A stretch of 17,364 bases of DNA from assembly GCA_021200895.1 (NCBI GenBank), contig JAJQFX010000121.1:1-17364 (forward strand). Direction: 5' to 3'. The notes beneath the pieces are model-generated. The model worked only from the letters and a program-made list of their open reading frames with translations, was not told the origin of the DNA and searched no databases. The DNA is from Clostridiales bacterium (GTDB lineage Bacteria; Bacillota; Clostridia; Oscillospirales; Oscillospiraceae). Made by a program: the position numbers and the translations under genes. Positions within the stretch are counted from its first letter, which is position 1. Each line of letters starts with the position of its first letter. This document shows, piece after piece, positions 1 through 7,517 of this stretch.

Positions 1-1
1 G

Positions 2-1159
2 TTCTCCCCCATGCTGAACAAAAACGAGAAAATCATCCCCCAGATCGAGCGACAGGACGTGCTGCTGTTCTACCCCTTCGAGTCCATGGAGCCCTTCCTG
101 CGGATGGTCTCGGAGGCGGCCTCCGACCCCAGCGTGCTGTCCATCAAAATCACCATCTATCGCCTGGCCGCCCGCGCCAGGCTGGCGGAGTACCTCTGCG
201 CCGCGGCGGAGAACGGCAAGCACGTCACCGTCCTGATGGAACTGCGGGCCCGCTTTGACGAGCAGAACAACATCCAGTGGGCGGAGCGGCTGGAGGAGGC
301 GGGCTGCACCATCCTCTACGGCTTTGAGGGCATTAAGGTGCATTCCAAGGTCTGCCTCATCACCCGGCGGGAGCATGGCAAGGTGCGGTACATCACCCAG
401 GTGGGCACCGGCAACTATAATGAAAAGACGGCGGAGCAGTACACCGACCTGTGCCTGATGACCGCCGACCAGGAAATCGGCGAGGACGCGGCCCTGCTGT
501 TCCAGAACATGGCCACCGCCAACCTGAACGGGAAGTATGACCGGCTGCTGGTGTCCCCCTTTGCCCTGCGGGAGCGGGTCATGGAGTGCATCGACGGGGA
601 GATGGAGAAGGGCAAGGACGGCTACATCTTCCTGAAGCTGAACTCCCTGACCGACCGGAAGCTCATCGACAAGCTGGCCCAGGCCTCCCAGGCGGGGGGC
701 AGGGTGGTGATGAACATCCGGGGCATCTGCTGCCTGCTGCCCGGCATCGAGGGGCTGACCGACCACATCCAAGTGTTCTCCATCGTGGGGCGCTACCTGG
801 AGCACACCCGCATCTACTGCTTCGGCAAGGGCGAAAGCGCCAAGCTGTACATCGCCTCCGCGGACTTTATGACCCGGAATACGGAGCGCCGGGTGGAGGT
901 AGCCTGCCCGGTGCTGAGCGAGCAGACCAGAGCCAAGCTGTTCCACATCATTGACGAGCTTCAGCGGGACAACGTAAAGGCCCGGGTCATGGGGCCGGAC
1001 GGCGTCTACCGCCGGAAAAAGGACGGAGAGGCTCCCCGGAGCAGCCAGGAGGTCTTTCAGCAGGAGGCCACGCAGGCGCCGGAGCGTGACAATACCCGAA
1101 AGGGCAAAAACACCGGGGCGCTGCTGGCCCAGCTGCGCCGGAGGTTCCTGGGGCAGTAA
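2..1159 (+). CDS. ppk1: Polyphosphate kinase 1, C-terminal part (5' end outside window)
   Basis: Polyphosphate kinase reversibly transfers the gamma phosphate of ATP onto a growing polyphosphate chain. The reading frame is open to the left edge (Phe-Ser-Pro before the Met at base 11), and the Met at 11 is internal to the family, so the gene begins upstream. Numbering from that Met, both phospholipase-D-like histidines are visible: His111 in VHSKVCLITRR, matching the autophosphorylated His435 of E. coli PPK, and His265 in RYLEHTRIY, matching His592. VGTGNYNEKTA (131-141), the conserved LKLNSLTD and ADFMTRN also fit. What remains is the two catalytic C-terminal domains; the N-terminal and head domains are missing only because of the window edge. 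The last 60 or so residues are Arg/Lys-rich and probably disordered. A strong terminator follows 30 bp downstream, so the gene ends its transcript. Family assignment is certain from the motifs. Confidence 0.96.
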   Translation, partial: FSPMLNKNEKIIPQIERQDVLLFYPFESMEPFLRMVSEAASDPSVLSIKITIYRLAARARLAEYLCAAAENGKHVTVLMELRARFDEQNNIQWAERLEEAGCTILYGFEGIKVHSKVCLITRREHGKVRYITQVGTGNYNEKTAEQYTDLCLMTADQEIGEDAALLFQNMATANLNGKYDRLLVSPFALRERVMECIDGEMEKGKDGYIFLKLNSLTDRKLIDKLAQASQAGGRVVMNIRGICCLLPGIEGLTDHIQVFSIVGRYLEHTRIYCFGKGESAKLYIASADFMTRNTERRVEVACPVLSEQTRAKLFHIIDELQRDNVKARVMGPDGVYRRKKDGEAPRSSQEVFQQEATQAPERDNTRKGKNTGALLAQLRRRFLGQ

Positions 1160-1190
1160 CACAGAAGAAACCATTCTTTTACATTCAGAT

Positions 1191-1231
1191 AAAAAACCTG
1201 CGTTCTTTTTGGAAAGAGCGCAGGTTTTTTT
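1191..1231 (+). terminator. Intrinsic terminator after ppk1
   Basis: The arms ACCTGCGTTCTTT and AAAGAGCGCAGGT form a 13-bp stem with one G-U pair and a TTGG loop. It is preceded by A6 and followed by T7, so it could also work on the minus strand. It sits about 35 bp after the ppk1 stop and separates ppk1 from the phosphatase gene. Confidence 0.93.
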
Positions 1232-1334
1232 GTTGAAATGTACAAGTTATGCTAAAAAGCAGCGTTAAATTGGAACTTTCCTGTGAAGGCACAGGTTCCT
1301 CCGAAAAATAACCAAAATTTTACCGCCCCGTGGT

Positions 1335-1362
1335 TTTACACTTTACACCCCGCCGCTATAAT
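1335..1362 (+). promoter_or_regulatory. Putative sigma-A promoter of the alkaline phosphatase
   Basis: TTTACA (1335-1340) is followed after 16 bp by a perfect TATAAT (1357-1362). TTTACA occurs again at 1342-1347 and TTTACC at 1319-1324. This resembles loosely repeated Pho-box half sites, but the spacings (16 and 7 bp) do not match the 11-bp period of Bacillus PhoP boxes, so PhoP control is only a possibility. The 321-bp gap between ppk1 and the phosphatase also holds a bulged hairpin at 1272-1299 (GGAA/CCTGTG against CACAGG/TTCC). Confidence 0.7.
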
Positions 1363-1403
1363 GGAAGGCAGGAAACGGCACAAGAGTTGCAAAGCCAATT
1401 CTC

Positions 1404-1431
1404 CGGAGCGCCGTTCCCGAACGGCGCTCCG
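1404..1431 (+). other. Strong hairpin in the phosphatase mRNA leader
   Basis: CGGAGCGCCGTT and AACGGCGCTCCG form a perfect 12-bp stem around a four-base loop (CCCG). It lies about 40 bases after the expected transcription start and about 30 bases before the ribosome site. It is followed by GTTTTACAT, a weak T tract, so it could be an attenuator, a 5' stabilising stem, or a partial terminator for read-through from ppk1. Confidence 0.6.
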
Positions 1432-1480
1432 TTTTACATAAATCGTTTCCAGAAAAGAATATTAGGAGGAACAGAAACTT

Positions 1481-3142
1481 ATGAAAGCAAACAACACATG
1501 GAAAAGGCTGACCGCCCTGGTTGCGGCGGCTGCCCTGATGGCCATGCCGCTGACTGGCTGCGGAAGCTCCAATACCAGCGACAGCGACAGCGGCGAAAGC
1601 GCCACCCAGGCCACCTCTGAGCCGGAGACCACTGAGGAATCTTCCAACGAGGAGACCACCGGCCAGGAGACCAGCGGCGACGGCGAAGGCGACGTCGCAG
1701 AGCTGGCGACCACCACCACCGCCACCCCCAAGTACGTCTTCCTGTTCATCGGCGACGGCATGACCTACTCCCAGTTCCAGCTGGCCTCGTCCTACCTGGG
1801 CGCGCTGGAGGACGACAGCAGCGACGACATTCTGGACGGCAACGTGGCGCTGAACTTCATGTCCTTTGACTATTCCGGCAGCGCCACCACCTATGACTCC
1901 AGCTCCTTCTGCCCGGACTCCGCCTCCACCGCCACGTCCATCGCCTCCGGCTTCAAGACCTACAGCGGCGTCATCAACATGGACGAGACGAAGACCGCCA
2001 GCTTCACCACCATTGCCGAGCAGCTGCGGGATGAGACGGATTACAAAATCGGCATCATCTCCTCCGTCAACCTGAACCACGCCACCCCGGCGGCCTTCTA
2101 CGCCCACCAGGCCAGCCGCAACGACTACTATGAAATCGGCCTGGAGCTGATTAACAGCGGCTATGACTACTTCGCAGGCGGCGGCCTGCTCCAGACCACC
2201 GGCGCAGAGGGCGACCAGACCGACCTGTACGAACTGGCTGCGGAAGCGGGCTATAACGTGGTGCGCACCCAGGCCGAGGCCGAAGAGGTCACCGCTGAGG
2301 ACGGCAAGACCATCATCGTCACAGAGAACCTGGCGGACAGCGACTCCCTGAGCTACGAAATCGACCGCGAGGACGATGAGTGGGCGCTGGCGGACTACGT
2401 CTCCAAGGGCATCGAGGTGCTGAATAACGACAACGGCTTCTTCCTGATGTGCGAGGGCGGCAAAATCGACTGGGCCTGCCACGCTAACGACGCGGGCACC
2501 GTGGTGCAGGACGTGCTGGCCCTGGCCGACGCGGTGCAGGTGGCTATCGACTTCGCCGAGGAGCACCCGGACGAGACGCTGATTCTCGTCACTGGCGACC
2601 ATGAGACCGGCGGCCTGTCCATTGGCTTCGCAGGCACGGACTATGACACCTACCTGGACAACATTCAGGACCAGTCCATCTCCTTCGCCAAGTACGACTC
2701 CGACTATGTGGAGGGCTACATTGAGAACGGCACCTACTTCACCACCGCCATGGCGGACGTGGAGGAACTGTTCGGCCTGATTCTGCCGGAGAACGCCACT
2801 GAGGACGACAACGACACCCTGGTGCTGACCGACTACGAGGTGGAGCAGCTGGAGGAAGCCTATGAGCTGACCATGGATGGCTACGCCACCGACACCGAGG
2901 GCAACACTGTCCAGACCGAGGGCGAGTACATCAGCTACGGCACCTACACTCCCTTCTCCGTCACCGTCACCCACCTGCTGAACAACAAGTCCGGCATCAA
3001 CTTCTCTTCCTACGCCCACACCGGCCTGCCTGCGGCAGTGTTCGCCCAGGGCGTCGGCGCAGAGAACTTCGCCGGCTCCTATGACAACACCGACATTCAC
3101 GACAAGCTCATCAGCCTGCTGGGTCTCACCGACCTGACCTGA
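1481..3142 (+). CDS. Secreted lipoprotein alkaline phosphatase (PhoA family)
   Basis: This is a metal-dependent phosphomonoesterase predicted to be anchored outside the membrane and to release phosphate from organic esters. A signal peptide (1-26) ends in the lipobox LTGC with Cys27. An acidic Ser/Thr/Glu linker (about 28-80) leads to the catalytic domain. Visible motifs are FLFIGDGM (metal-binding Asp92), PDSASTATS with nucleophile Ser147 (equivalent to Ser102 of E. coli PhoA), NHATPAAFYAHQASR with an Arg in the position of PhoA Arg166, the metal-binding VTGDHETGG, and SSYAHTGLPAAVF carrying the last His ligand. The length of 553 aa is usual for the lipoprotein form. The start follows AGGAGGA with good spacing. 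It has its own promoter and a leader hairpin, and a terminator follows. Its position next to ppk1 suggests a role in phosphate economy. The exact substrate cannot be told from sequence. Confidence 0.94.
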   Translation: MKANNTWKRLTALVAAAALMAMPLTGCGSSNTSDSDSGESATQATSEPETTEESSNEETTGQETSGDGEGDVAELATTTTATPKYVFLFIGDGMTYSQFQLASSYLGALEDDSSDDILDGNVALNFMSFDYSGSATTYDSSSFCPDSASTATSIASGFKTYSGVINMDETKTASFTTIAEQLRDETDYKIGIISSVNLNHATPAAFYAHQASRNDYYEIGLELINSGYDYFAGGGLLQTTGAEGDQTDLYELAAEAGYNVVRTQAEAEEVTAEDGKTIIVTENLADSDSLSYEIDREDDEWALADYVSKGIEVLNNDNGFFLMCEGGKIDWACHANDAGTVVQDVLALADAVQVAIDFAEEHPDETLILVTGDHETGGLSIGFAGTDYDTYLDNIQDQSISFAKYDSDYVEGYIENGTYFTTAMADVEELFGLILPENATEDDNDTLVLTDYEVEQLEEAYELTMDGYATDTEGNTVQTEGEYISYGTYTPFSVTVTHLLNNKSGINFSSYAHTGLPAAVFAQGVGAENFAGSYDNTDIHDKLISLLGLTDLT

Positions 3143-3174
3143 GGGGCAGAACACACACAGATTCTCCATTCACC

Positions 3175-3253
3175 GGCTGCGGCCTCCGTCCTGCGAGATA
3201 CAGCTTCCACTGCGCCAAGCGGCGGGCTTCGCGGGGGCCGCAGCCCTCTTTTT
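3175..3253 (+). terminator. Terminator after the phosphatase gene
   Basis: GGCTGCGGCC (3175-3184) pairs perfectly with GGCCGCAGCC (3236-3245), and CTCTTTTT follows at once. The intervening 51 bases can fold further (GCGCC/GGCG pieces). Placement between two co-directional genes suggests that the YibE/F gene is at least partly independent, although I see no clear promoter for it. Confidence 0.75.
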
Positions 3254-3276
3254 GCCATATAGAAAGGTTGCAAACA

Positions 3277-4431
3277 ATGTCAAATGGGAAACAAAAGCAG
3301 ACCTGGGCGTCCATCCTGGTATGCGCAGTGCTGATTGTTGTGCTGGCGCTGCTGCCCACCGGCTTTGAGGAGGCGGGGGCGGCCTACCGGGACGGCGGCG
3401 AACGGGTAGCCGCCCGGGTGGTGGCGGTAGACAACTCCACCATCATCAACACCGGCCTGGTGCAGTCCGGCGACCAGAGCTGCCAGGTGACGCTGCTGGG
3501 GGGCAGCCACAAGGGGGAGACCTACTGGGCCTCCAACCTGCTGAACGGCTCCCTGGAGCAGGATAAAATCTATGAGGAGGGCGACCGGGCGCTGGTGCTG
3601 GTCAGCCTGGACGGGGAGGAGGTGGCGTCGGTCAGCATGATCGACCATTACCGGCTGGATTTGGAGATCCTGCTGCTGGTGGCCTTCTTCCTGTTCCTGG
3701 TGCTGTTCGCCGGCTGGACGGGGGTGCGGGCGATATTGTCCTTCGTGCTGTCGGTGCTGGCCATCTGGAAGGTGCTGGTGCCCTGCTGCCTCAAGGGGAT
3801 GGATCCCATCCTCATCGGCGGCGCCATCACTATCGGGCTGACGCTGATGATTATCGCCCTGGTGTTCGGCTTTGACCGGCGGTGTCTGGCCGCCGTCACC
3901 GGCGCATTTGCAGGGGTCGCGCTGACCTGCGTGCTGGGGGTGCTGTGTACCAGCTCCTTCAAAATCCAGGGGGCGGTGATGTCGTTTTCTGAGACGCTGC
4001 TCTACAGCGGCTATGAGAATCTGGATTTGACCCGCATCTTTATGGCCAGCATCTTTGTAGGCTCCTCCGGCGCGCTGATGGACTTAACGGTGGACATCAC
4101 CGCCGCCGTCAACGAGGTGGTGCAGAAGCGGCCCGACCTGTCCCGGTGGGAGGCCGCCCGCTCTGGCATCCAGGTGGGTAGAGCCGCTATGGGCACCATG
4201 ACCACTACCCTGCTGCTGGCCCACTCCGGGGGCTATATCGCCCTGCTGATGGTGTTCATGGCCCAGGGGACGCCCCTCATCAATATGCTGAACTACAAGT
4301 ACGTCACCTCGGAAATTGTCCACACCCTGGTGGGCTCCTTCGGCCTGGTGCTGGCCGCGCCCCTGACCGCCCTGACGGCGGGATGGTTCCTGGCGGGGCA
4401 GAAAAAAGAGGAGCTGACCACCGAACAGTGA
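3277..4431 (+). CDS. YibE/F-family integral membrane protein
   Basis: This 384-aa protein matches the YibE/F family (Pfam YibE_F), whose biochemical role is not established. In lactococci members have been linked to host/phage factors, and many Firmicutes carry one to three copies. Layout: an N-terminal membrane helix (about 11-27); an extracytoplasmic beta-rich domain to about residue 125 (RVVAVDNSTII and QVTLLGGSHKGE type strands); then about seven hydrophobic helices with the conserved FVGSSGALMDLTVDI and GRAAMGTMTTTLLLAHSGG segments. Both the E-like soluble domain and the F-like membrane domain are in one chain. I chose ATG 3277, preceded by AGAAAGG at about 9 bp; a TTG three codons earlier has no spaced ribosome site. 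The gene converges with thrS on a bidirectional terminator. Confidence 0.88.
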   Translation: MSNGKQKQTWASILVCAVLIVVLALLPTGFEEAGAAYRDGGERVAARVVAVDNSTIINTGLVQSGDQSCQVTLLGGSHKGETYWASNLLNGSLEQDKIYEEGDRALVLVSLDGEEVASVSMIDHYRLDLEILLLVAFFLFLVLFAGWTGVRAILSFVLSVLAIWKVLVPCCLKGMDPILIGGAITIGLTLMIIALVFGFDRRCLAAVTGAFAGVALTCVLGVLCTSSFKIQGAVMSFSETLLYSGYENLDLTRIFMASIFVGSSGALMDLTVDITAAVNEVVQKRPDLSRWEAARSGIQVGRAAMGTMTTTLLLAHSGGYIALLMVFMAQGTPLINMLNYKYVTSEIVHTLVGSFGLVLAAPLTALTAGWFLAGQKKEELTTEQ

Positions 4432-4447
4432 TGCCTGTCCGTCATGC

Positions 4448-4494
4448 CCAGCGGGGAAACGCAGCAGGCCCGGTCTGCTGTTTCCTCCGTTGGG
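4448..4494 (+). other. Long imperfect hairpin after the YibE/F gene
   Basis: CCCAGCGG-GGAAAC-GCAGCA can pair with TGCTG-TTTCC-TCCGTTGGG, allowing a G-U pair and small bulges. There is no U tract afterwards, so alone it is not a good intrinsic terminator; it may slow polymerase or protect the 3' end before the true terminator about 50 bp on. Confidence 0.4.
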
Positions 4495-4546
4495 TGAGTT
4501 TGCTCTGGCAGTGCGTTTCCTAGACGGTCAGCCGCATTCCCACTGA

Positions 4547-4590
4547 AAAACCGGCGCTGCGCACATTGCGCAGCGCCGGTTTTCGTGTTT
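4547..4590. terminator. Bidirectional terminator between YibE/F gene and thrS
   Basis: AAAACCGGCGCTGCGC and GCGCAGCGCCGGTTTT form a perfect 16-bp stem around ACATT. On the + side it is followed by CGTGTTTTT; read on the minus strand the tail is a T5 run. It ends about 30 bp from the thrS stop codon and serves both convergent genes. Confidence 0.95.
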
Positions 4591-4615
4591 TTATAACATG
4601 GCAGGCGAAACGGCT

Positions 4616-6379
4616 TTACACTCTCTCCGCAATCTCCTGCCCCACTTTGGCCAGGAACTCCTCCAGCTTCATCTCGGTGGTGCTGTCGGTAGCCCGGTCG
4701 CGGACGGAGATGGTGCCGTTCTCCACTTCCTTCGCGCCGATGATGAGCATATAGGGCACCCGGTCGATTTGGCGGGCCTCACGGATTTTATAGCCGATTT
4801 TCTCGCTGCGGCTGTCCAGGGCCACGCGGATGTGGGCGGCTTTCAGCGCGTCAGTGACGGACTCCGCATAGGCCATGCTCTTTTCGGAGACGGGCAACAC
4901 CTTCACCTGGGTGGGAGCCAGCCAGGTGGGGAACTTCCCGGCGAAATGCTCAGTCAGGATGCCGATGAACCGCTCAATGGAGCCGAAGCAGACCCGGTGA
5001 ATCATGATGGGACGCTCCCGTTCCCCGTTCTCCGCCACATACTCCAAGCCGAAGTTCAGCGGCATCTGGAAGTCCAGCTGGATGGTGCCGCACTGCCAGG
5101 TGCGGCCCAGGCTGTCCTGGAGGTGGAAGTCGATTTTGGGGCCGTAGAACGCGCCGTCGCCCTCGTTGACGATATAGGGCATATTCAGCTGCTCCAGGGC
5201 GTTCTTCAGGCCGTTGGTGGCGTCCTCCCAGTCCTCATCGGAGCCCATGCTGTCCTCCGGGCGGGTGGACAGTTCCACAAAGTACTTGAAGCCGAACTTC
5301 TCATACACCTCGTTGATGAGATGCACCACACCGGCGATTTCATCGGTGATTTGGTCCCGCCGCATGAAGATGTGGGCGTCGTCCTGGGTGAAGCAGCGGA
5401 CGCGGAACAGGCCGTGGAGCTCGCCCCGCTTCTCGTGGCGGTGGACGAGGCCCAGCTCACCGATGCGCAGGGGCAGGTCGCGGTAGCTGTGGGGTTGGCT
5501 GCGGTAGACCATGACGCCGCCGGGGCAGTTCATGGGCTTGATGCAATAGTCCTCGTCGTCGATTTTGGTGGCGTACATATTGTCCTTGTAATGCTCCCAG
5601 TGGCCGGAAGTCTCCCACAGGCGGCGGTTCATAATCATGGGGGTGGAGACCTCCACATAGCCGTCCCGGGTGTGGATCTCACGCCAGTAATCAATGAGTT
5701 GGTTCTTGATGATCATGCCGTTGGGCAGGAAGAAGGGGAAACCGGGGCCTTCGTCGCACATCATAAAGAGGCCCATTTCCTTGCCGATTTTCCGGTGATC
5801 CCGCTTCTTGGCCTCCTCCAGCAGCTTCAGATACTCGTCCAGTTCCGTCTGGTTGTGGAAGGCGATGCCGTTGATGCGGGTCAGCATCTTGTTATGCTCA
5901 TCCCCCCGCCAGTACGCGCCGGACACCTTGGTCAGCTCGAAGGCTTTCAGTGCCTTGGTGTAGGTCAGGTGGGGGCCAACACACATATCGATATACTCCC
6001 CCTGCTGGAAGAAGCTGATGACGGCATCCTCCGGCAGGTCAGCGATATGCTCCACCTTGTAGTCCTCGCCCCGCTCCTGCATCAGGGCAACGGCCTCCTC
6101 CCTGGGGAGGATGAAGGATTTGAAGGGCAGGTTGGCCTTGGTGATTTTCTTCATCTCAGCCTCGATTTTCTCCAGGTCGCTGTCGCTGAGGGTGGCGTCC
6201 CCCAGGTCGATGTCATAGTAGAAGCCCTTCTCCGTGGCGGGGCCGAAGGCCATTTTCGCCTGAGGATAGAGGCGCTTCACCGCCTGGGCCATAATGTGGG
6301 CTGCGGAGTGGCGGATGATATGCAGCTCCTCCTCCGGGGCGCACTCCTTCACTGTGCCGTCATTGTAAATTACTTTCAT
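4616..6379 (-). CDS. thrS: Threonyl-tRNA synthetase lacking the usual TGS domain
   Basis: The enzyme attaches threonine to tRNA-Thr in the cytoplasm. The 587-aa protein is shorter than the usual 640 or so because only about 20 residues precede the editing domain, where other ThrRS carry a TGS domain. The editing site is intact: His24 and His28 (HSAAH), Cys133 and His137 (CVGPH). The class II core is complete, with zinc ligands Cys285 (PMNCPGG), His336 (DDAHIF) and His461 (MIHRV), motif 2 around RHEKRGELHGL, motif 3 in FGSIERFIGIL, and a C-terminal anticodon-binding domain from about 490. PMNCPGG has Gly where His or Asn usually follows CPG/CPN. The start at 6379 is preceded by AAAGGAG at about 10 bp; an in-frame Met 11 codons upstream would place the start inside the T-box terminator region. 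Expression is controlled by the T-box leader upstream. Confidence 0.97.
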   Translation of the reverse strand: MKVIYNDGTVKECAPEEELHIIRHSAAHIMAQAVKRLYPQAKMAFGPATEKGFYYDIDLGDATLSDSDLEKIEAEMKKITKANLPFKSFILPREEAVALMQERGEDYKVEHIADLPEDAVISFFQQGEYIDMCVGPHLTYTKALKAFELTKVSGAYWRGDEHNKMLTRINGIAFHNQTELDEYLKLLEEAKKRDHRKIGKEMGLFMMCDEGPGFPFFLPNGMIIKNQLIDYWREIHTRDGYVEVSTPMIMNRRLWETSGHWEHYKDNMYATKIDDEDYCIKPMNCPGGVMVYRSQPHSYRDLPLRIGELGLVHRHEKRGELHGLFRVRCFTQDDAHIFMRRDQITDEIAGVVHLINEVYEKFGFKYFVELSTRPEDSMGSDEDWEDATNGLKNALEQLNMPYIVNEGDGAFYGPKIDFHLQDSLGRTWQCGTIQLDFQMPLNFGLEYVAENGERERPIMIHRVCFGSIERFIGILTEHFAGKFPTWLAPTQVKVLPVSEKSMAYAESVTDALKAAHIRVALDSRSEKIGYKIREARQIDRVPYMLIIGAKEVENGTISVRDRATDSTTEMKLEEFLAKVGQEIAERV

Positions 6380-6400
6380 GGTTCTTTCGCTCCTTTTCGC

Positions 6401-6443
6401 AACTAAAAGCACCCTTGAGCAGCTTCACGCCGCCCAAGGGTGC
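6401..6443 (-). terminator. Regulated terminator of the thrS T-box
   Basis: On the minus strand GCACCCTTG and CAAGGGTGC form a 9-bp stem with a 17-nt loop, followed by TTTTAGTT. The 5' arm lies just after the T-box sequence, so antiterminator and terminator are mutually exclusive. Confidence 0.9.
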
Positions 6444-6650
6444 AAATGCACGGTTCCACCTTGATGTTTCACTCGTTTCCTGCCCTAACGCGGCAGAGGT
6501 CGGCGGCACTTACCGGACGGACTCCCGCCCGTTCGTGCGCAGCTCCGGAGTGGTAAGGAAACGGTTCCGCAAAGGCCGCTCTCAGCGCGTCACGGCCTCT
6601 CTCTTGTGCGGGAGGGATGCTTCCCCTTCTCCATCTTCGCCTTTTAATAT
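6405..6650 (-). ncRNA. T-box leader (tRNA-Thr sensing) of thrS
   Basis: On the minus strand the leader carries the T-box sequence AAGGTGGAACCGTGC (6448-6462), which pairs with the free CCA end of uncharged tRNA. Directly after it is a terminator. Upstream are the AGAGAG bulge motif (about 6597-6606) and a GCTGAGAGC apical element typical of Stem I. A good specifier candidate is ACC (Thr), complement of 6552-6554, in the context TTACCACTCCGGAG; a second ACC at 6563-6565 is less well placed. Uncharged tRNA-Thr should favour the antiterminator and raise thrS expression. The full Stem I fold was not resolved by eye. Confidence 0.93.
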
Positions 6651-6657
6651 TGCCCTT

Positions 6658-6685
6658 ATTATAGCACAACCTTCCGGTTTGTCAA
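6658..6685 (-). promoter_or_regulatory. Consensus sigma-A promoter of thrS
   Basis: On the minus strand TTGACA (6680-6685), a 16-bp spacer and TATAAT (6658-6663), both perfect hexamers. It begins only 5 bp after the stop codon of the upstream hypothetical gene. The transcription start is expected near 6651, at the head of the T-box leader. Confidence 0.92.
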
Positions 6686-6690
6686 CGGTT

Positions 6691-7290
6691 TTATTGCCGC
6701 AGGGGCATTTGCCCGGCATAGCGCTCCTTCAGCAACGTGGCAAACTTCTCCGCCGGGAGAAAATACTGCGTTTTCCCGTTCACCTTTTCCGTCATGAGGT
6801 AGTCCGTGTTGATGTCCCGGTTGAGCTTTCTGGTATGCAGGATGTTCCCCTCGATATAGTCATACAGGCGGTAGCCATCCTCCAAAAAGCGGGTCTGGAA
6901 CTGGTTCAGGGACGCAATGGTTTTCCGGTCAGTCAGCCTTCCAAAGCACACCAGCGGATAATCCCGGAAGAACCGGTTCAGCAGCGCGACCATTTCCTTA
7001 TCCTGGTCATAAATATCCATCATGTAGTGGGCCACGGCGTTGCCGGCATATTCCATATCGGCCTTTTTAAAATCCACCAGCACCACAGTGAACTTGCTGG
7101 CAAAGTTGCAGACCTGAACACATTTTCGGCGGTCGAAATAGAACAGCTTTGCGCCCCACTCCAGGAGGCGGTCTCCCTGCTCCTGCTGGTAGACGGCGCG
7201 GGCGAGAGGGCCCATTGTCGGGTCGGTGAACTCCTCCGGCATTTTCATCTTATAGCGTTCCACCGTTTGCTTCGTCGCATAAATAATCAT
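6691..7290 (-). CDS. Hypothetical protein, DUF6933-like
   Basis: The 199-aa protein resembles, from memory, the DUF6933 family of Firmicutes, which begin MII-x-C/A-TK and have an early WHAN/WGAKLFYFDRRKCV-type strand and NFASKFTVVLVDFK. The function of the family is unknown. No signal peptide or membrane helix is visible; it should be cytoplasmic. Residues about 47-82 look like beta strands, and the middle and C-terminal parts look helical and charged. The start at 7290 has a weak GGGGTG ribosome site at 8 bp. It has no recognisable terminator of its own, and the thrS promoter lies directly after its stop, so some transcripts may run into the T-box leader. Reality of the gene is well supported by codon use and length; the family name is a moderate-confidence call. 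Confidence 0.8.
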   Translation of the reverse strand: MIIYATKQTVERYKMKMPEEFTDPTMGPLARAVYQQEQGDRLLEWGAKLFYFDRRKCVQVCNFASKFTVVLVDFKKADMEYAGNAVAHYMMDIYDQDKEMVALLNRFFRDYPLVCFGRLTDRKTIASLNQFQTRFLEDGYRLYDYIEGNILHTRKLNRDINTDYLMTEKVNGKTQYFLPAEKFATLLKERYAGQMPLRQ

Positions 7291-7370
7291 AGCGGCACCC
7301 CATTTTATGCGCCCTACGGTTTACACAGATGTGCAGTTGACAGGTACAAAAGAACCTGCTTACTATGAAC

Positions 7371-7399
7371 ATTGTAGCATAGGAATGGGCGTAAAACAA
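7371..7399 (-). promoter_or_regulatory. Weak candidate promoter of the DUF6933-like gene
   Basis: On the minus strand TTGTTT (7394-7399), 17 bp, then TACAAT (7371-7376). The -10 is good, the -35 poor. The leader of about 75 nt contains a small CAGGT/ACCTG hairpin (7342-7359). Confidence 0.4.
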
Positions 7400-7447
7400 G
7401 CAGAATTCGCCAAAAAACGGGTCAGGCGTGTGGAGATTCCCCATCTA

Positions 7448-7475
7448 AGGAACCTCTGCACAGATGCGCGGCCAG
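7448..7475. repeat. Short relative of the repeat end at 17217
   Basis: AAGGAACCTCTGCACAGATGC here matches AAGGGAACCTCTGAACAAATGC at the right end of the window with few differences. Beyond about 28 bp the similarity fades, and I see no matching inverted end (CAGAGGTTCC) nearby, so this is at most a remnant. It lies in the 324-bp gap between the divergent DUF6933-like and sugar transferase genes, at the left edge of the AT-richer island. Confidence 0.5.
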
Positions 7476-7487
7476 CTTCACAACGGA

Positions 7488-7517
7488 TTGACGGTTACTG
7501 GCTTTCTGTGTTAAACT
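7488..7517 (+). promoter_or_regulatory. Candidate promoter of the glycan island
   Basis: TTGACG (7488-7493), an 18-bp spacer and TAAACT (7512-7517). The -10 matches 4 of 6 consensus bases. It sits about 100 bp before the sugar transferase start, directly after the repeat remnant. Confidence 0.45.

Noticed and set aside
1319..1347. Pho box ahead of the phosphatase
   Set aside because: TTTAC(A/C) repeats occur, but their spacing does not match known PhoP or PhoB boxes.
1343..3169. 608-codon open frame on the minus strand opposite the alkaline phosphatase
   Set aside because: It is a shadow of GC-rich codon use; it has low-complexity Gly/Val-rich sequence and no ribosome site or domain, while the + frame has all phosphatase motifs.
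4598..6406. 602-codon open frame on the + strand opposite thrS
   Set aside because: It mirrors thrS exactly, is His/Leu/Val-rich without domain features, and thrS is beyond doubt.
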